Below are positions 1 to 37,100 of a DNA stretch of 64,000 nucleotides, one piece after another. This DNA is from Allolobophora icterica (taxonomy: Eukaryota; Annelida; Clitellata; Crassiclitellata; Lumbricidae), in NCBI GenBank assembly GCA_963556255.1, contig OY744605.1, positions 38,473,108 to 38,537,107 of the forward strand. Direction: 5' to 3'. The notes beneath the pieces were generated by a model. It saw only the letters and a program-made list of their open reading frames with translations, ran no database searches and was not told where the DNA came from. The first letter of the stretch is position 1. The number at the start of each line of letters is the position of its first letter. The translations under genes and the position numbers were made by a program.

Positions 1-23668
<23,668 letters not shown>

Positions 23669-24219
23669 AAGACAATTACCAATGGATCGCTGCACTCATT
23701 TATTACTACATTCAGTACTCTTGAACTTTTTCATGTTGGCAGTGATGTGTAAACTGTTTATAATACATTTCTCACCAAACTGAAACACTGAACTTATAGT
23801 GAAACTGCGTATTTCAAATTTATCCAAAGATATACCTAAGCTTGCACATGAACTGCTACTGGTCAACAGTAACATGCCCCTGGCTCCTTTAGAAGACTCT
23901 TGGCGACAGTGCATGCAGAGGATGAATATACACATTGAATCTGAGAAGCGGAAGTGCACTGCTTAATATGAAACTGCAATACACTTTATGTATAATATAT
24001 CTTATCTATCAAAACTACAAATAACCAAGCAGTCAAGATAGTCGATCGTTACACATAGACAGAGGGAGGACTAAGGAAATGTATTCAGTCTTTACTCTTG
24101 ACCTGGAAGCCATCATAGATTTAGCAGACATGCACAGGCTTCAGACATTTATGACTAGTTACTGTTTGTACAAGTACAAACTGGTTAATATGGATTCAGT
24201 TGACATTCCTCGGATGCCC
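23669..24219. other. Convergent 3' ends of TTC21B and the MSP gene
   Basis: 551 bp separate the two stop codons. No third gene is visible. The region must hold both 3' UTRs; the candidate minus-strand poly(A) signal at 23704-23699 would make the MSP 3' UTR run almost to the TTC21B stop, so the two transcripts probably overlap tail-to-tail. Confidence 0.6.
23699..23704 (-). terminator. Candidate poly(A) signal of the MSP gene
   Basis: AATAAA on the minus strand about 515 bp past the TAA at 24222-24220; no better one was seen nearer. Confidence 0.4.
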
Positions 24220-24393
24220 TTACGAACTTGTTGAACTTGTCTTATGAATGCTAATTGCAGAAGGAAAGTTAATCATGAGAATGATTATAATGATGCAGAG
24301 AGCACAGATGGCAACGACAACAAACACTTGGAAGCCTTTGAAGCAGGTGATGTGTCTGTTCAGAACATCCTCTGTTCTCATCAGACTGGTAAC
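24220..24393 (-). other. Terminal exon encoding the C-terminal transmembrane anchor
   Basis: The acceptor TATTTTCAG lies at 24394-24402. Phase 0 gives VTSLMRTEDVLNRHITCFKG, then a hydrophobic run of about 21 residues (VFVVVAICALCIIIIILMI), a short polar tail NFPSAISIHKTSSTSS and TAA at 24222-24220. One helix near the C-terminus with about 16 residues after it is a tail-anchor arrangement, as in VAPs and MOSPD2. A second frame is also open for about 40 codons but does not fit the phase-0 junction. An AATAAA on this strand (23704-23699) is a candidate poly(A) signal, only 31 bp past the TTC21B stop. Confidence 0.72.
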
Positions 24394-26506
24394 CTGAAAA
24401 TACATGGATCTATATCAATCACAGATCTTATTACCCATAGATGTATGTACTGAATGTTGCAGTCAGAGTTCACAGATAATCAGAGACTGTGTTTTTTCAG
24501 CACCCAAAAAAATTAAATTGAGAGCACAAGATTTTGTACAATTAAACATCCTTGCAAATATGGCTAACTTTTCATAGAGTTACGGTAGAAGTAAATCAAT
24601 CAGTCTTCAGTTTGCATTTGCAGGAAAACCATCTTTTGACACCTTGCTTGTTTCTGCTAGATAAAGGCAAGATTACATTTTCAAGACCTCTGCTTAGGAA
24701 CAGCCAAATAGAGAACTATTTTTAGAGGCTGTCCAGTGGCTTGGGTGTGAGCTACGATAAGGTCTGGGACAAGCAGAAACACAAGTAGCCAATACACATT
24801 CATAACAGAAATGTTGCACAAACTGTAAATGATTAAAAAAGTGGGATTCGATGTGGTTTGCAACATATCTCCACCAATTTTTATCATAAGACATCAGAAA
24901 TTCATTTCTTGGTACATAAAAGGTACTACATTAATTTTGTAGCACTTGCTCTAGATCTATAGAGTACATAGTACATACTGTCTATGTCAAGTCACAGTCC
25001 TGTGCCAAACTCATCAACAGTTTCTATGAAAGGATGATGTATGACTTAAAAACCATTACATATTACTTTAGTCACAATTTTAAAAGTGCTTATTGTTACA
25101 AGGCCTATTTAGGCAAAATGCTTAACACATGCACAGTAGCACTTACAACTTCGTCTGCAGATACGTGACCTTCGTCTTCAGGCTATTTTAAACAGAAAAC
25201 AAGTTTCTTATATGCATATTTGACATAATAATACAGAAGTAATACAAACTTTAAGTTGAAACCAGTCTAGGTTTGGTACATAATTATAAATAATTTTTTA
25301 TGACCTTTCATTTTGCAGTATTGCCACTTGTTTGTGCAACTGTTATTCCTGCTTTTGAGGAAGTGCAGTCGTGGATTGTGGCCAATAAACTTAACTCATC
25401 AAAAAACAATTTCTACTACTGGGCACTCCACAGCAACTTGAGTAATTTTGATGGCTTAAATTTTTTAAACTTGCTGACTCACTTGCTGAGGAGGTTGATG
25501 CTGCTCGTAACTTGTGCATTGTTTTTGATTATACTGTTTCCTGCTGACTAAGTAAATGGTATTTGTAAGTTGCAACATATGCCGAAATTAAGCGTTGTAT
25601 ATCCCCATTTCTTCAAGGATATCTCTTTCAAATGCATTACTCTCCAGTCATCTTGTTTTCTGTATCTTATTTCTTGTTAGTATCAAAATATCAAACACTA
25701 AAGCTCCAGAGTAGGGGTCCACCGGAAATCGCCTCGGACATTTGCCTCGGCCGGAAATCCCGTTTCCGGACGTATTCGCCTCGGCAAATACTGTAGACGC
25801 AAATAGTTGAAAAAAAATATCTTTCCAAACAAATTTTTCTTTAAAAACTTGTTCAATAAACTTACGTATATAAAATTACTAGCTGGTTTACCCGGCGTTG
25901 CCCGGGGTTATAAGTTTCAATCCCTGTAGCGAATAAGCAACAAATTTAGGTATAAGTTTAAATCCGTGTAGCGAATAAGGAAGAAATTTAGGTGTCTTGT
26001 ATACGCCTTGTCGCGTCTTGCGACCTCTGCCGTGGACTGACTGCTTCGCAGTCAGTCCTGTGGCGACGACTGCTTCGCAGTCTCCAGTGGACTGACTGCT
26101 TCGCAGTCGAAGAGGGTGAACCCAGCGTTGGCGGGTTAAAGAAAACGCCAGAAATGTAGCCGTCACTGCCCTTAGTAAAGCAGAGTCTTTGAACATACAA
26201 TTTTGCTGTAAAACGATGAATATAGTTCGAATCGATCGTAATTAAATTTTGTGCGAAAGTAAACGTCGTTATGCGCATTATTAATGACGTTGGGGAATAC
26301 CGGCGCCATAAATAGAACCGCTTGGCAGTGGAAGAGGCGAGCTGGGGCATGATGGACGGTCGGTTGGGTAGAGTTTTTGGTGATTTTCACCATGTTAGCG
26401 GTGAAAAGGGGTACGCGAACCCCTCCACTGGGTGTCCGATGCCGAGGCCGACACAGTAGTGAAGGTTTCGAGTGAAAAGGTGCAAAATTGTAGAAGTAAG
26501 CCTGGT

Positions 26507-26537
<31 letters not shown>

Positions 26538-28131
26538 AATTCTCGCTTTATTTATATAGATAGATGTTCAGCCATAAAACAATAACACAGAAAACTTCAC
26601 AACTGCACAGAAATGACTTACAATTCAAATTGTATTAGTCACTTATTACAAGTACACAAATTTATGTCGATAAATTTTTATTACATGATAAATGTGAAGC
26701 TTCGCATATGGAACAAATGGTACCCGGTTCGTTTCCGGATCCGGCAAATAGTACTTCCAAATACTCAGATTCGGTACTCGGTGGAAAATGTCTTTCCAGT
26801 GGACCCCTACTCCAGAGTTCAAAACTCTGGCTAGAGCCATAACTAAACATATGGCACAATATGAACATATAACCCCTGAACTTAAATCTTTGCATTGGCT
26901 TCCTCTTTAGCAAAGAATTTGTTTAAAATTAGAGCTCACAGCAAAGTCTGACCAACCACAATACTTAACATCAGTCTTTATTCCCCAGACTTGCCAGTAT
27001 TCAACAAGTTCGTGTGATTGTCTTTCTCTGGTCATACACAAGACTAGAACTGTTTTTGGCGAATGAGCTTTTTTCAGTTGCTGCAGCTAGGTTTTGGAAC
27101 TATGTCTCTGACTCCGTGTCTCTCTGTTTCTTTTGCACTTAATACTAATACTGAATGCTGTTTATGGTGTCTTCTCTTGTAAATGTACTGGAACATCTAG
27201 ACCATTTAACAGTCTTGTCGATCCCTGCAATGATCATGTTCCTTTATGTCTGTGTACAATGTCTGTTGCTAATAATACTACAGTACACTATCCCCAACTC
27301 TTAAATACTTAACAGCCATGGCAGTAAACTCTGAAGGTAATAACAACTTCAGGTATGTGCTATTAGCCTGTGACATGGGTACCATAAGGTGTGATAATTG
27401 CCCTGTAATTAAGAGGCATGGTCCTCAGCTGAGCTTCAAGGATATTTCCACCAGACACAAATATCAATCCAGTTTTACAAGATGCACCAGGGTTTGAATA
27501 TCAGACACACAGGTGAAAGACAAGTGCATGTTACAGTTTTCTGCTATACTCCATCACATGCATCTGGAGAAACTACAATAGCATGATATGAAAAAAATAC
27601 AGCAAAACTTTCAGTAATAACTGGAATGTACATCAAGTGGCAAACATGATGGGCTTTAGGCCAATACAACACAACTACTACAGCTGAGCACCTCTGAGTA
27701 GGCCTCTTGAAGAGGCACTATATAAATTTTCAGAATGAATGAATGAATGAACACCCTTTGAGGTCACTTTAACATTGAAAGAATGAGGTATTAAGTAAAT
27801 AAACTGGTTAAATTTAATGCATGCACATTATATATATATATAATGTGCATGCATTTGTGGGGCGTGGTGGCTCAGTGGTAAGTTCGGCGCCTTGTGACCC
27901 GAGGGTTGCAGGTTCAAATCCCACTCTAGCCGCTGCGTACGGACCTTGGGCAAGTCCTTCACTCGCGATTGCTCCTGGCGCTTCGGCATGAAAACTCCGA
28001 CACAGTATCAAATGCTGTAGTCGGGAGCGCCTCTGAGTAGTAGTTGACTCAGCACCTCTATAGGTTGACTATAGCGCCTCTTCGAGAGGCGCTATAGAAA
28101 TATCCGGAATAAATAAATATATAACTTATTT

Positions 28132-28164
<33 letters not shown>

Positions 28165-31100
28165 ATACACATTATATATGTATAATAGGTTTAGCAGTTT
28201 GGAATATTATTACAGATAAACATATTTAGAAGGATATTCAAAAGGTGTTAAAATATACTTACACAAGTTTTGATTTTCGTAAACATTTTGGGCTAAACAG
28301 TAAAAGCAGAATAGTGTAAGTTATTACAGTTTAAATACAATACCTAGTACTGGAACATCTAGACCATTTAACAGTCTTGTCGATCCCTGCAATGATCATG
28401 TTCGTTTATGTCTGTGTACAATATGCTAGTCTGCATTAAGTGGTTTTGATCAGGGTTCAAAATATAATGCATTTAGACAAATAGGTGAAAGGTATCCAGT
28501 TGTTTGATACCTCTCATCAGTGTTACCGATGACAACAGTTACATAACTGTTCAAAGGTTGTCAACCCACACAGCAACAGAAAGCCACTATGGAAGGATCT
28601 CTGGTCTTCACATGCTGGTAATTGGACAACTACCCAGTATATGGCTTGTAAACTGCTGTATGACACCTTACATTATGCCTATGGTTGGATAAACTACGCA
28701 GGTGTTCAAATTATGACTCGTTTGTAAGGTCTTGAAAATTGAGGCCTAACCTCGATGGGCTAGTGAAGTATCTTTCATCAGAAGCACAAACATAAGGACA
28801 ATCCAACAGCAGGTACAGATGCATAGGCTTAGGGCCTAAGCATACAGTTAGTTTAAAGAACTTGTGTTAGTTGCACATTATATACCGTACATGATTTTAA
28901 CACCAGAATTAATGCTGAAACTTTGACTCTTCTCTTGGCCAGCATACCACTTCTGCTTCTGCTTGTTAAAAGAATCCTCAACTTTATGAAAGAAGAAAAC
29001 ATGCTTCACGCACTTTACAATTAAAACTACATACCAGATGAATAGATGCGTTCATCAACTCCTTCATAGATGGCTGGAAATTTACAGAACATACAGTCTA
29101 CTACCACAAAAGATTTAAATTTATCAGAGAATCGCTCTGGAGATTAAAGGCTAGCACCGGCCGCAGGCAATAAAGACGGACGCACTTGGGTTTGGCAATT
29201 TTCATAAGAGATGCTGTCCATAGAAAAAGTAATCAGCAAAACTGCAAAACAACAAAACAGCAAAACAACAAACAAAATAGCAAAACAGAAATTAGAAAAC
29301 TGCCTATCTTGCAATATTTTTGTTTAATTCAGACAATTAAACATCAGACCTACTTACCTCGACTACTTTAACCTTCCTTGACGACTTCCTACTCTGACTC
29401 CGACTCTGACTCTGACTCCGACTCTGACTCTGAATCTGTGGCTAAACGTGAAATCAGCACATTTTAACCTTTGAGTAACATTTAAGGTATTGCAGCTGCA
29501 CTCTTATTACGTACCTCAATCATTCTCTAAGGTGTTGTCCATTACGGAGGTCTGCAAAGAGGGTTGGGCTACCTAGATTATTACTAGTATGAACATTGTT
29601 GCTACTCTAAGAATGTAGGAGTTTGCTAACGAAATATGGTAAGTGAAATCTAGAGTCCTAAACAGACCACTGACCAACAGCCCTGTACTACATGATTTCA
29701 TTACTTCATAATTGCTAACAACTTCACAGTAAACATCTCTTTAATGAGGTGTACTAAAAACGTCTCAAGAAATTAGATATTCACAATCTAAAATTGACTG
29801 GATAACCAGCCAAGTATCTGGATTTAATTATGATAAACAGTTAATTGATTGCAGGATGAATGCGTCTACAAAACAGCATAAAAATTGGACAAATTATTTG
29901 TCAAGAAATATTGCTAATGAAATACATACAGTATATGTTCCTCATTATGCTAACATGGGTGTATAATGCACATAAAGTACCAGTTGTTTACCGCAGGTTC
30001 ATTTGAAGACGAAGACTTTCTCTTTTTTTTCTACAACCAAACACAATAAAAAATGTTATCAGTGAAAAGCAACAACAAATTCTACGACCTTTATGAAAAT
30101 TCAATTCTCTTAAACCTACTGCAAAGTACAAGCCCTTTTACGTTCTTTTAGCTTTACATCATGAAACAACAAAACAAAAATGATAATCAAATCAAAGACA
30201 GTATAGCCTGGCACTCATGTCAGTCCAATGCTAAGAAAGCTGGTGCATCCAAAAAGGTGTTTCTAAATATATATAACATTATCCTGCCAGTGAACAGCTT
30301 TGTTTCCTTGGCTACTGAATCTGTTGGCCCAGTCAAAGAGCAGTGCCAAGCCTGTAATAATCTTGACAATAATAGGTGCCAAGAGGAAGACAGACTTCAA
30401 TTCAACGCTTGTCAGTGACCAACCAACAAGTATGCAACTAAACGTAACTACTATCCAAGGTAGTTTCACAAAACTGGATAGCATTAACAAGTGGCCATTC
30501 CAAAACAATGCTGTTTTGAAAACCACATGGCTTGTTTCTACGTAACTATAAGAAATACAAAAAATACATAGGTGTGGCAACAGTAATTTGCATGTTTAGA
30601 GCTCATGGTTTCTTTCATTCCTGTTTCTTACACAATCTTGTTTCTTTGCTATTTACCGATACACAACAAAAACACACTTTCTTTTTTCCACACTGAAATT
30701 TCCTTTAACCAATTCATAAACTTCCTATCAGCCTATTACTGAAGTGCCACAGTTCCCCATTTATAAATTCAACAATTATAAATTCATCAACTTAAAAGCT
30801 AAGCACGGCACAGCTTATTCAAGAGCACTGCATAAAGTCAAAGGATATGTTAAGAACTACTATAAGAGGAACAAAATCCGGCCATAGTAGACCAGGGAGG
30901 AGAGGAGACAGAGAAGCTGATATGGTGGATTGTGTTTAGATTGAGAGAATTGAAAACACGTTGGACTGGAAGTATTGAGGTAAGATATCTTCAAGAAGCA
31001 GGTCTTAGTTTTGAATGGAAAGCCTAAAAATGATACAGTGGCTTGGGGCAGATGATGATGGTGAATGGATGGGTGGACACAAGAAGAATTTGTGGAATTC

Positions 31101-34100
31101 AGGTGGAGACTATTCCATCTTTGAGGTATACAATGCGAGGCATTAGCTTGAAGAGTTCAGTTTTCAGTTGTGAGTGGAAAGCAGCAGAGAATGCAAGAGA
31201 AGGAGAAGTGAAATTAGCAGGCGAGATAGGAGGATGAGCAAACTGGCAGGGATCTTTTTAGAGATCATTCCAAAGAGCCGGTGCAGCATAGACTAAGTCC
31301 GAGCGGTTGCAGAATCTCAGAGAGGAGGAGACTGGAGGTCGAGATCACGAAAGATATGATGACGAGCGAGTAGACCTGGGTGCTTCTCAATGATATCAAT
31401 AAGGAAAATAAACTACAAATGGTTCAGAACTCGCTTCCAAAGACCCCTAAATATGATGGGCGGTGCGCCGACAAAACGGCGCAGTACAAAACGGCGCAGA
31501 CAAAACGGCGCAAAACTGAACTAAAGAACAATAGTTTATAGTAGTCTACTATATAGAAATAACTGTGTAACTTCATAAAGTCTTTTAGTTCATAGTTCAT
31601 ACGTTGTCATTATATTTGCGCGTCTACCCCTTCTTTGCCTGCCGATATAAGTAAGTTATCTTCCCAATAGTCCGCTAAAGGTGCCAGAACAGGTGAAAAG
31701 CTCTCAACAAACTCGTCGAACGCAGCCGGAACATCAGCAACCGGAACGAAGGCTAAAGCTAACAGCATCTTCATGCATATATACGAAGATTTTCATCTTC
31801 ACGGTAGGACGCTGCAAGGTTAAGGTCTTGAACCTTGCGCCACACACTCTGGCCAAGATGGAAAAAGCATCCAACAAGTCGTGTATCCGGGAAGACAATC
31901 GCGCAGGCATTCTGACTTGCCTTCTCGAAGTCTGACATTATACGATTAAAATGTAAATTAAACTAGAAGCGGGATGAACGATTAAAATGTAAATTAAACT
32001 AGAAGCGGGAATAACGACACTTTTTGATCGCTAAAAAGCAAACAATCACTAGACGGGTATCATAATCTTTGTACGGCGCCGTATTGTCTGCGCCGTTTTG
32101 TCGGGGTACTTTGAATTGCGCCGTTCTGTCTGCGCCGTTTTGTCTGCGCCGTTATGTCTGCGCCGTTTTGTCCTGCGCCGTTTTGTTACGGCGCCCAGAT
32201 GGGCATATTATGCCCATATTGCATTCATTGCACTGGCTACCTATGGAGCAAATAATCCATTTTAAAATCTGCCTTACAGCTTACAAAGTGTTACATCTTA
32301 ACCAATCGATCTTAACCAATCAACCTATCTCTGTTCTATGCTCAACCCTCCTTCAAACAGATACTGCACTCGATCAGTGGATGCTGCATCTCTGCGTCTT
32401 TTGACGTGCCCTGCACACGAACCATCTTGGGCTTTCTCAATTGCTGGTCAGAAGCTTTTGAATTTTCTACCCCCATCCAGGTAGTTCTGTCAATTCTCTG
32501 ATGTCAATGAGGTTTGAATTTAAGATTCATCTGTTTCAACTTGCATACTCACCACAGCCTGGATTCCGGTTTTCCGATCTATCGGATTTCAATCTGGATT
32601 TTCAATGAATCATGATATTTGATTGCAATTTCACTTGAAGCAACAATCAACAGATGTCTTGAGCATTGTGTTAAAGGCTCTATAGAAGTCATTAGATTAT
32701 ATTACATTAGATTAGATGTATAAAATTAAAGCCCATAAATTAGAAGAGTAATGCACCACTGACCATTATTGATTTGAATACGCGTTTGACTCTTTTCTGA
32801 AAAAAACAAGCACATTGTCATTCACCCAATCTTCACACCAATTCATGGACGTCCGCAAAATTTTTTTAGGGGGGAAACAAATTTTAGAGGGGTAAATTTT
32901 TTAGGGGAGCAAAATGACAGTTTTGCATACAAAAAAATTGGCATAGAAAATATTTTTAAAATAATGATCAAAGACTTTACCTAAATAATTAAGTGTTTTT
33001 CGCATTGAAAATCGTGTTCGGACTGTTGTAATAAGAATAATAATCAAGATTTTATTTTTGTAAAATATTTGCGAAATCCAGGGGCAAATGCCCCTCTTGC
33101 CCCCCTCTGGATGCCCATGCACAAATTCCACTTCTTTATCTTTCCCATCTTTCCCGGTGGCTTGATAACATTAATCTTCCACCAACTTCTGAGCTGATAT
33201 GTAAAACCAGATATATCCATTTTTCACCTATAGATTTAACGATACCAGCATACTCAGCTGAAAATCATCTATGAAATGTTAATGTCTTTCACAAGGAACT
33301 AGTTAATTCCTTGCATAATTTGATTGGTAATGAATATCCTGAAAATTACAAGCAGATGTTCTATGGATAACAAGACAACTGCAATGACTAATAGTAATTG
33401 GTGAAGGCACTTAGTAAAAAGTAGGGATACGGCTGGCATGGATTAAGTCAGAGTTAAAAACAAACACTGAAAGGTCAGTGATTGGAAGGGTAAGGGTGCT
33501 TGGGTAACTGCAGAGGCTTACTCCAAAGATGCTGTACGAGATACAAGTTTGTCTTATTGCTTTTCTCAGTTTTCTCAAAATAGCTGACAATGGATTTGTT
33601 TGGTTTTGCATATCAAACCCTTCTCTCATCCTTTGGTTTGTATTTTCTTTACACCTTCATCCTTATTCAAAAACTATACCATGCTTTTTACTGTTACTTA
33701 GCTTAACTTCTGATCAGTGATATTTTTGTTAATGTTAAGTAAAATTAGAACGGAAAATATTGATTTACGTTAAGTATACCTGTAACGATAACTGAAATTA
33801 TTTTAAGAACGAAAACTGAAATAGAACAGAAATCAAACACCAGCTACGAAAATTAGAATAAAAACGAAAATCAATTTTCGAAAGGAAATTAAAGTAAAAA
33901 GTGATAATTTACTTGCTACTTTTTGCGACTCAGTTGTTTTATATTGAATGGCGTATATGTACTTTGTGACTCTTGAAACCTTATTATCTTTGGCCTGTAG
34001 CATGTGCTTCCAGATATAGTTTCTTGGGATCATTTTCACTTGGAATTTTTGTTGCACTTTTACAACAGTCAACATCACGACAAGACTTGTAGTCATTGAA

Positions 34101-37100
34101 AATCACTTTCAAAAGCAGATCTTTGTCGAGTTTGTTATCTGGGTGGAAGGAAGAAAGCCCCTTATGCGATTTTTAAAATACTGCAAAAAAACAGATAAAT
34201 CTGTGTGCAACATTTTGGACCCTGAAACGGAGAAGATGTGCGGAACTACCTTTTCGGGTAAAAATTTGAGCAATTTGCTTTTGCATTCACAGCGACTTCA
34301 TAAAGAAGTTTACAGGGAATACCAGAATATTTTTGGATGAAGGCTCAAATATGGTGAAGGCAGTAAAATTACTGCAGAGTAAGGTTAAAACTGATCACAG
34401 TGAAATTGATCAAGATGTCATGGAGGGTTTCGTTGAGGACAAGAGAGCATGGATCTTGCCAGTGGGGGCGCCAGGATTTCAGGTTTGGGGGGGCTGAAGC
34501 CCTAAGCTCTTCCCTTTCTCCCTTCCTCCTTTGTAAGCATTGCAAAGCTTCAGAGGTTTCCAGCGCTTTGTTTGGGGGGGCTGAGCCACAGTTTGGAGGG
34601 GCTAAGCACCCCCTAGCCCACCCCTGGCGCCGCCACTGGATCTTGCAGTGATATTTTCAGTAACGTTAAGTAAAATCAGAATGGAAAATATTGATTTCCG
34701 TTAAGTATAACTGTAACTAAAACTGAAATTATTTAAGAACGAAAACTGAAATAGAACTGAAATTGAGGACATCTGAACTGAAATAGAAGTAAAATGAAAA
34801 TGTTTCCTGAAGTAAAAGATCACTGCTTCTAATAAATACTATCACATTACACTCTATTTCTTCTCTAACAGGATGACTGAATCCACCTTCAACCCTCTTG
34901 AATAAATTATGTATATATATATATATATTATATATATATATACATTATATAACATAACATAACATCTTTCTTTCATATATATGCATATGAGTGTAAGTAT
35001 GCATATGTTAGTGTGCATGTTTGTGCGCAGGATACATATTTCCAATGTGAACTAGCACTCTATGTAATGTGACACTATGTTAACTTTGTAGAAGTGGATT
35101 CATACTTGTTCACCCTATACATACCTCTCTTCCGCCTGAATCCACTGACGAGTTCTCACAGAACTCTGTTTTATTCTGGTAAAGACAACAAATTTCATTT
35201 ATACTAATTAAAAGAGACAAAGACGACAGAAAAAGGTTGAAATAAAAATATGCTCAGCCTTAGAACAATTTGTAATGATTGTTGTTGTAGTCATCACCTG
35301 TGTCACTCATGTTACCACAGCTGCATGAGGCCAAGGCCAGGACCTCCAAGTCAGTAGCCAAGAATGAGGCACACTAATGAAAAGTCAAGGTTGACCATTG
35401 TTTATTGCTCTATTATTTACATAATTTACATAAAAATAAATATTAAAACGAAATAATATGAAAAGTCAAGGTTGACCATTGTTTATTGGTCTATTATTTA
35501 CATAATTTACACAAAAATAAATATTAAAACAAAATAATAATATTAACAAAGTTGTGACAACAACACTGTCTAGAACTGTCCATCCCCTGCCTGGACTGCA
35601 GTGTTCCACAGGGCTCTGCCCTGGGCCAACCGTTCTGGTGGGAGTCACTGTTGATGCTGAGCTTACAAGTAAAGACCATGCAGCCAATCTCTGCAAATCG
35701 TGCCATTATCAGCTGTGCCAACTGTGACAAAGGCCCTAAAAACAGCCTGATGCACACCTTCATCGGCAATCGTCTTGACTACTACAACAGCTTTCCTGTT
35801 GAGTGTGCAGAATGGGCTGTTGAATGAACTACAAAGTGTGGAGAATGCAGCAGGCGTATTCATATCTAGATCTCACACTGTAGCTGGCACAGAAATTAGA
35901 TCACGTTACTCCTCTACTTCAAAGTCTGCAAAACCAGCTGCTATTATGTATAAGGATCATTTTGAAATTGGCCATGCTGGTCTACAGGTGTTTGCATGAA
36001 CACCTTGTACCACCATACCAGCTAAGAGGGGAATAAAAAGACGTGTGAAACTTGAGAAGCTGAGCTGGTTGGCTTGACTGCCACGTAAGAGTTCATGCAT
36101 CCACATAACATAATTTAGCATACTACCTCACACTAGGGTTAACGGCATTACACCTCTAACTAGAATATAAGTTTCCTCTATTTCTTTTACTGCCTGCAGT
36201 GCAAAGCTGGGCACTTCATATAAACACCAGAATAAAATGCAACTCCAAATGTGTAAAATAGCCCTGTATACAGAGCCTCTGAACTCAGTAGAACTCACAG
36301 AGAAAAGAAGAAACATAGCCAAACAATAAACTTACAGTGCAGAACGGCTTACTATTAAAGAAATCGTCAGGAGGCTACAATAAGATAAAAACAACTGGAT
36401 GGAACAACAACGCAGAGATGCTGAGAAAGCTTTAAAGAAAAATAGAATGCAAGAAGTCTATAATAAGATAAAACTATTTAATCAACAACTTGAACTCAAA
36501 TTAGCATATATCAGAGAAGGAAACTTATAGTAAAATAGATGCTGAAGAAGCTTTGAAGATAAGTAGAATGCAAGAAGTCTGTGACATGATAAATCTAGTT
36601 ACTGGACAATTCTAACTCAAGTTGTATCAATGAGATGCAAATAGTAAAATACTATATGAGACAAAGCAAGCATACGGATTACAGAAATGATGGAAAGAAC
36701 ACTTTGAACAACTGCTAAGCATTGACATACAAAACAACCCTGCGGTTCTCACTGAATTGTCCATAAACAACATAAAAGAACACATGCCAACACTTCTACA
36801 GGAAGAGGTAACACATGCAAAACAATAAAGCACCAGGCATGGATGGAATCACTACAAGGCTACTTCAAGAAGGAAGAGAAACAGTTCTTAAAGCTATGCA
36901 TACACTAGTTACACAGATTCAGCAAGAGGAAGAAATACCAGAAGACTGGGCAAAATAGACAATTGTCCCTATATACAAAAGAAAAGGAGATTTGCAAGAC
37001 TGTAAACATTACAGAGACATTAGCCTACAGAGCATTCCGGAAAAGTTTTCACCAAAATGATGCAAAACAGAACGAAGCAACATACAGAGCACTTGGAAAA

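Larger units (their letters stand above)
25147..35175 (-). other. Six further linker microexons, including a basic Lys/Ser and an SR-repeat exon
   Basis: Minus-strand phase-0 exons: 35175-35125 NKTEFCENSSVDSGGRE (51 nt); 32796-32764 KRVKRVFKSIM (33 nt, donor GTCAGT, the least certain); 30030-29992 KKKRKSSSSNEPA (39 nt); 29435-29358, 26 codons of alternating Ser with Gln/Arg (SQSRSQSQSRSQSR) then KSSRKVKVVE; 29073-29035 PSMKELMNASIHL; 25182-25147 PEDEGHVSADEV. Charge alternates between basic and acidic pieces, as expected for a disordered, possibly phosphorylated linker. Spacing is irregular because transposons have swollen the introns. Confidence 0.55.

Noticed and set aside
24681..24894. Hydrophobic minus ORFs of 66-68 codons near the MSP gene 3' end
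   Set aside because: No usable donor in frame and not needed to join 25147 to 24393; treated as intron.
25988..26350. 120-codon minus ORF
   Set aside because: Lies wholly inside the nested retrotransposon-derived insertion and includes the 'tgcttcgcagtc' repeats.
27814..28011. 65-codon minus ORF reading RVGFEPATLGSQGAELTTEP
   Set aside because: This is the antisense of the tRNA-derived SINE head and a common false protein in databases.
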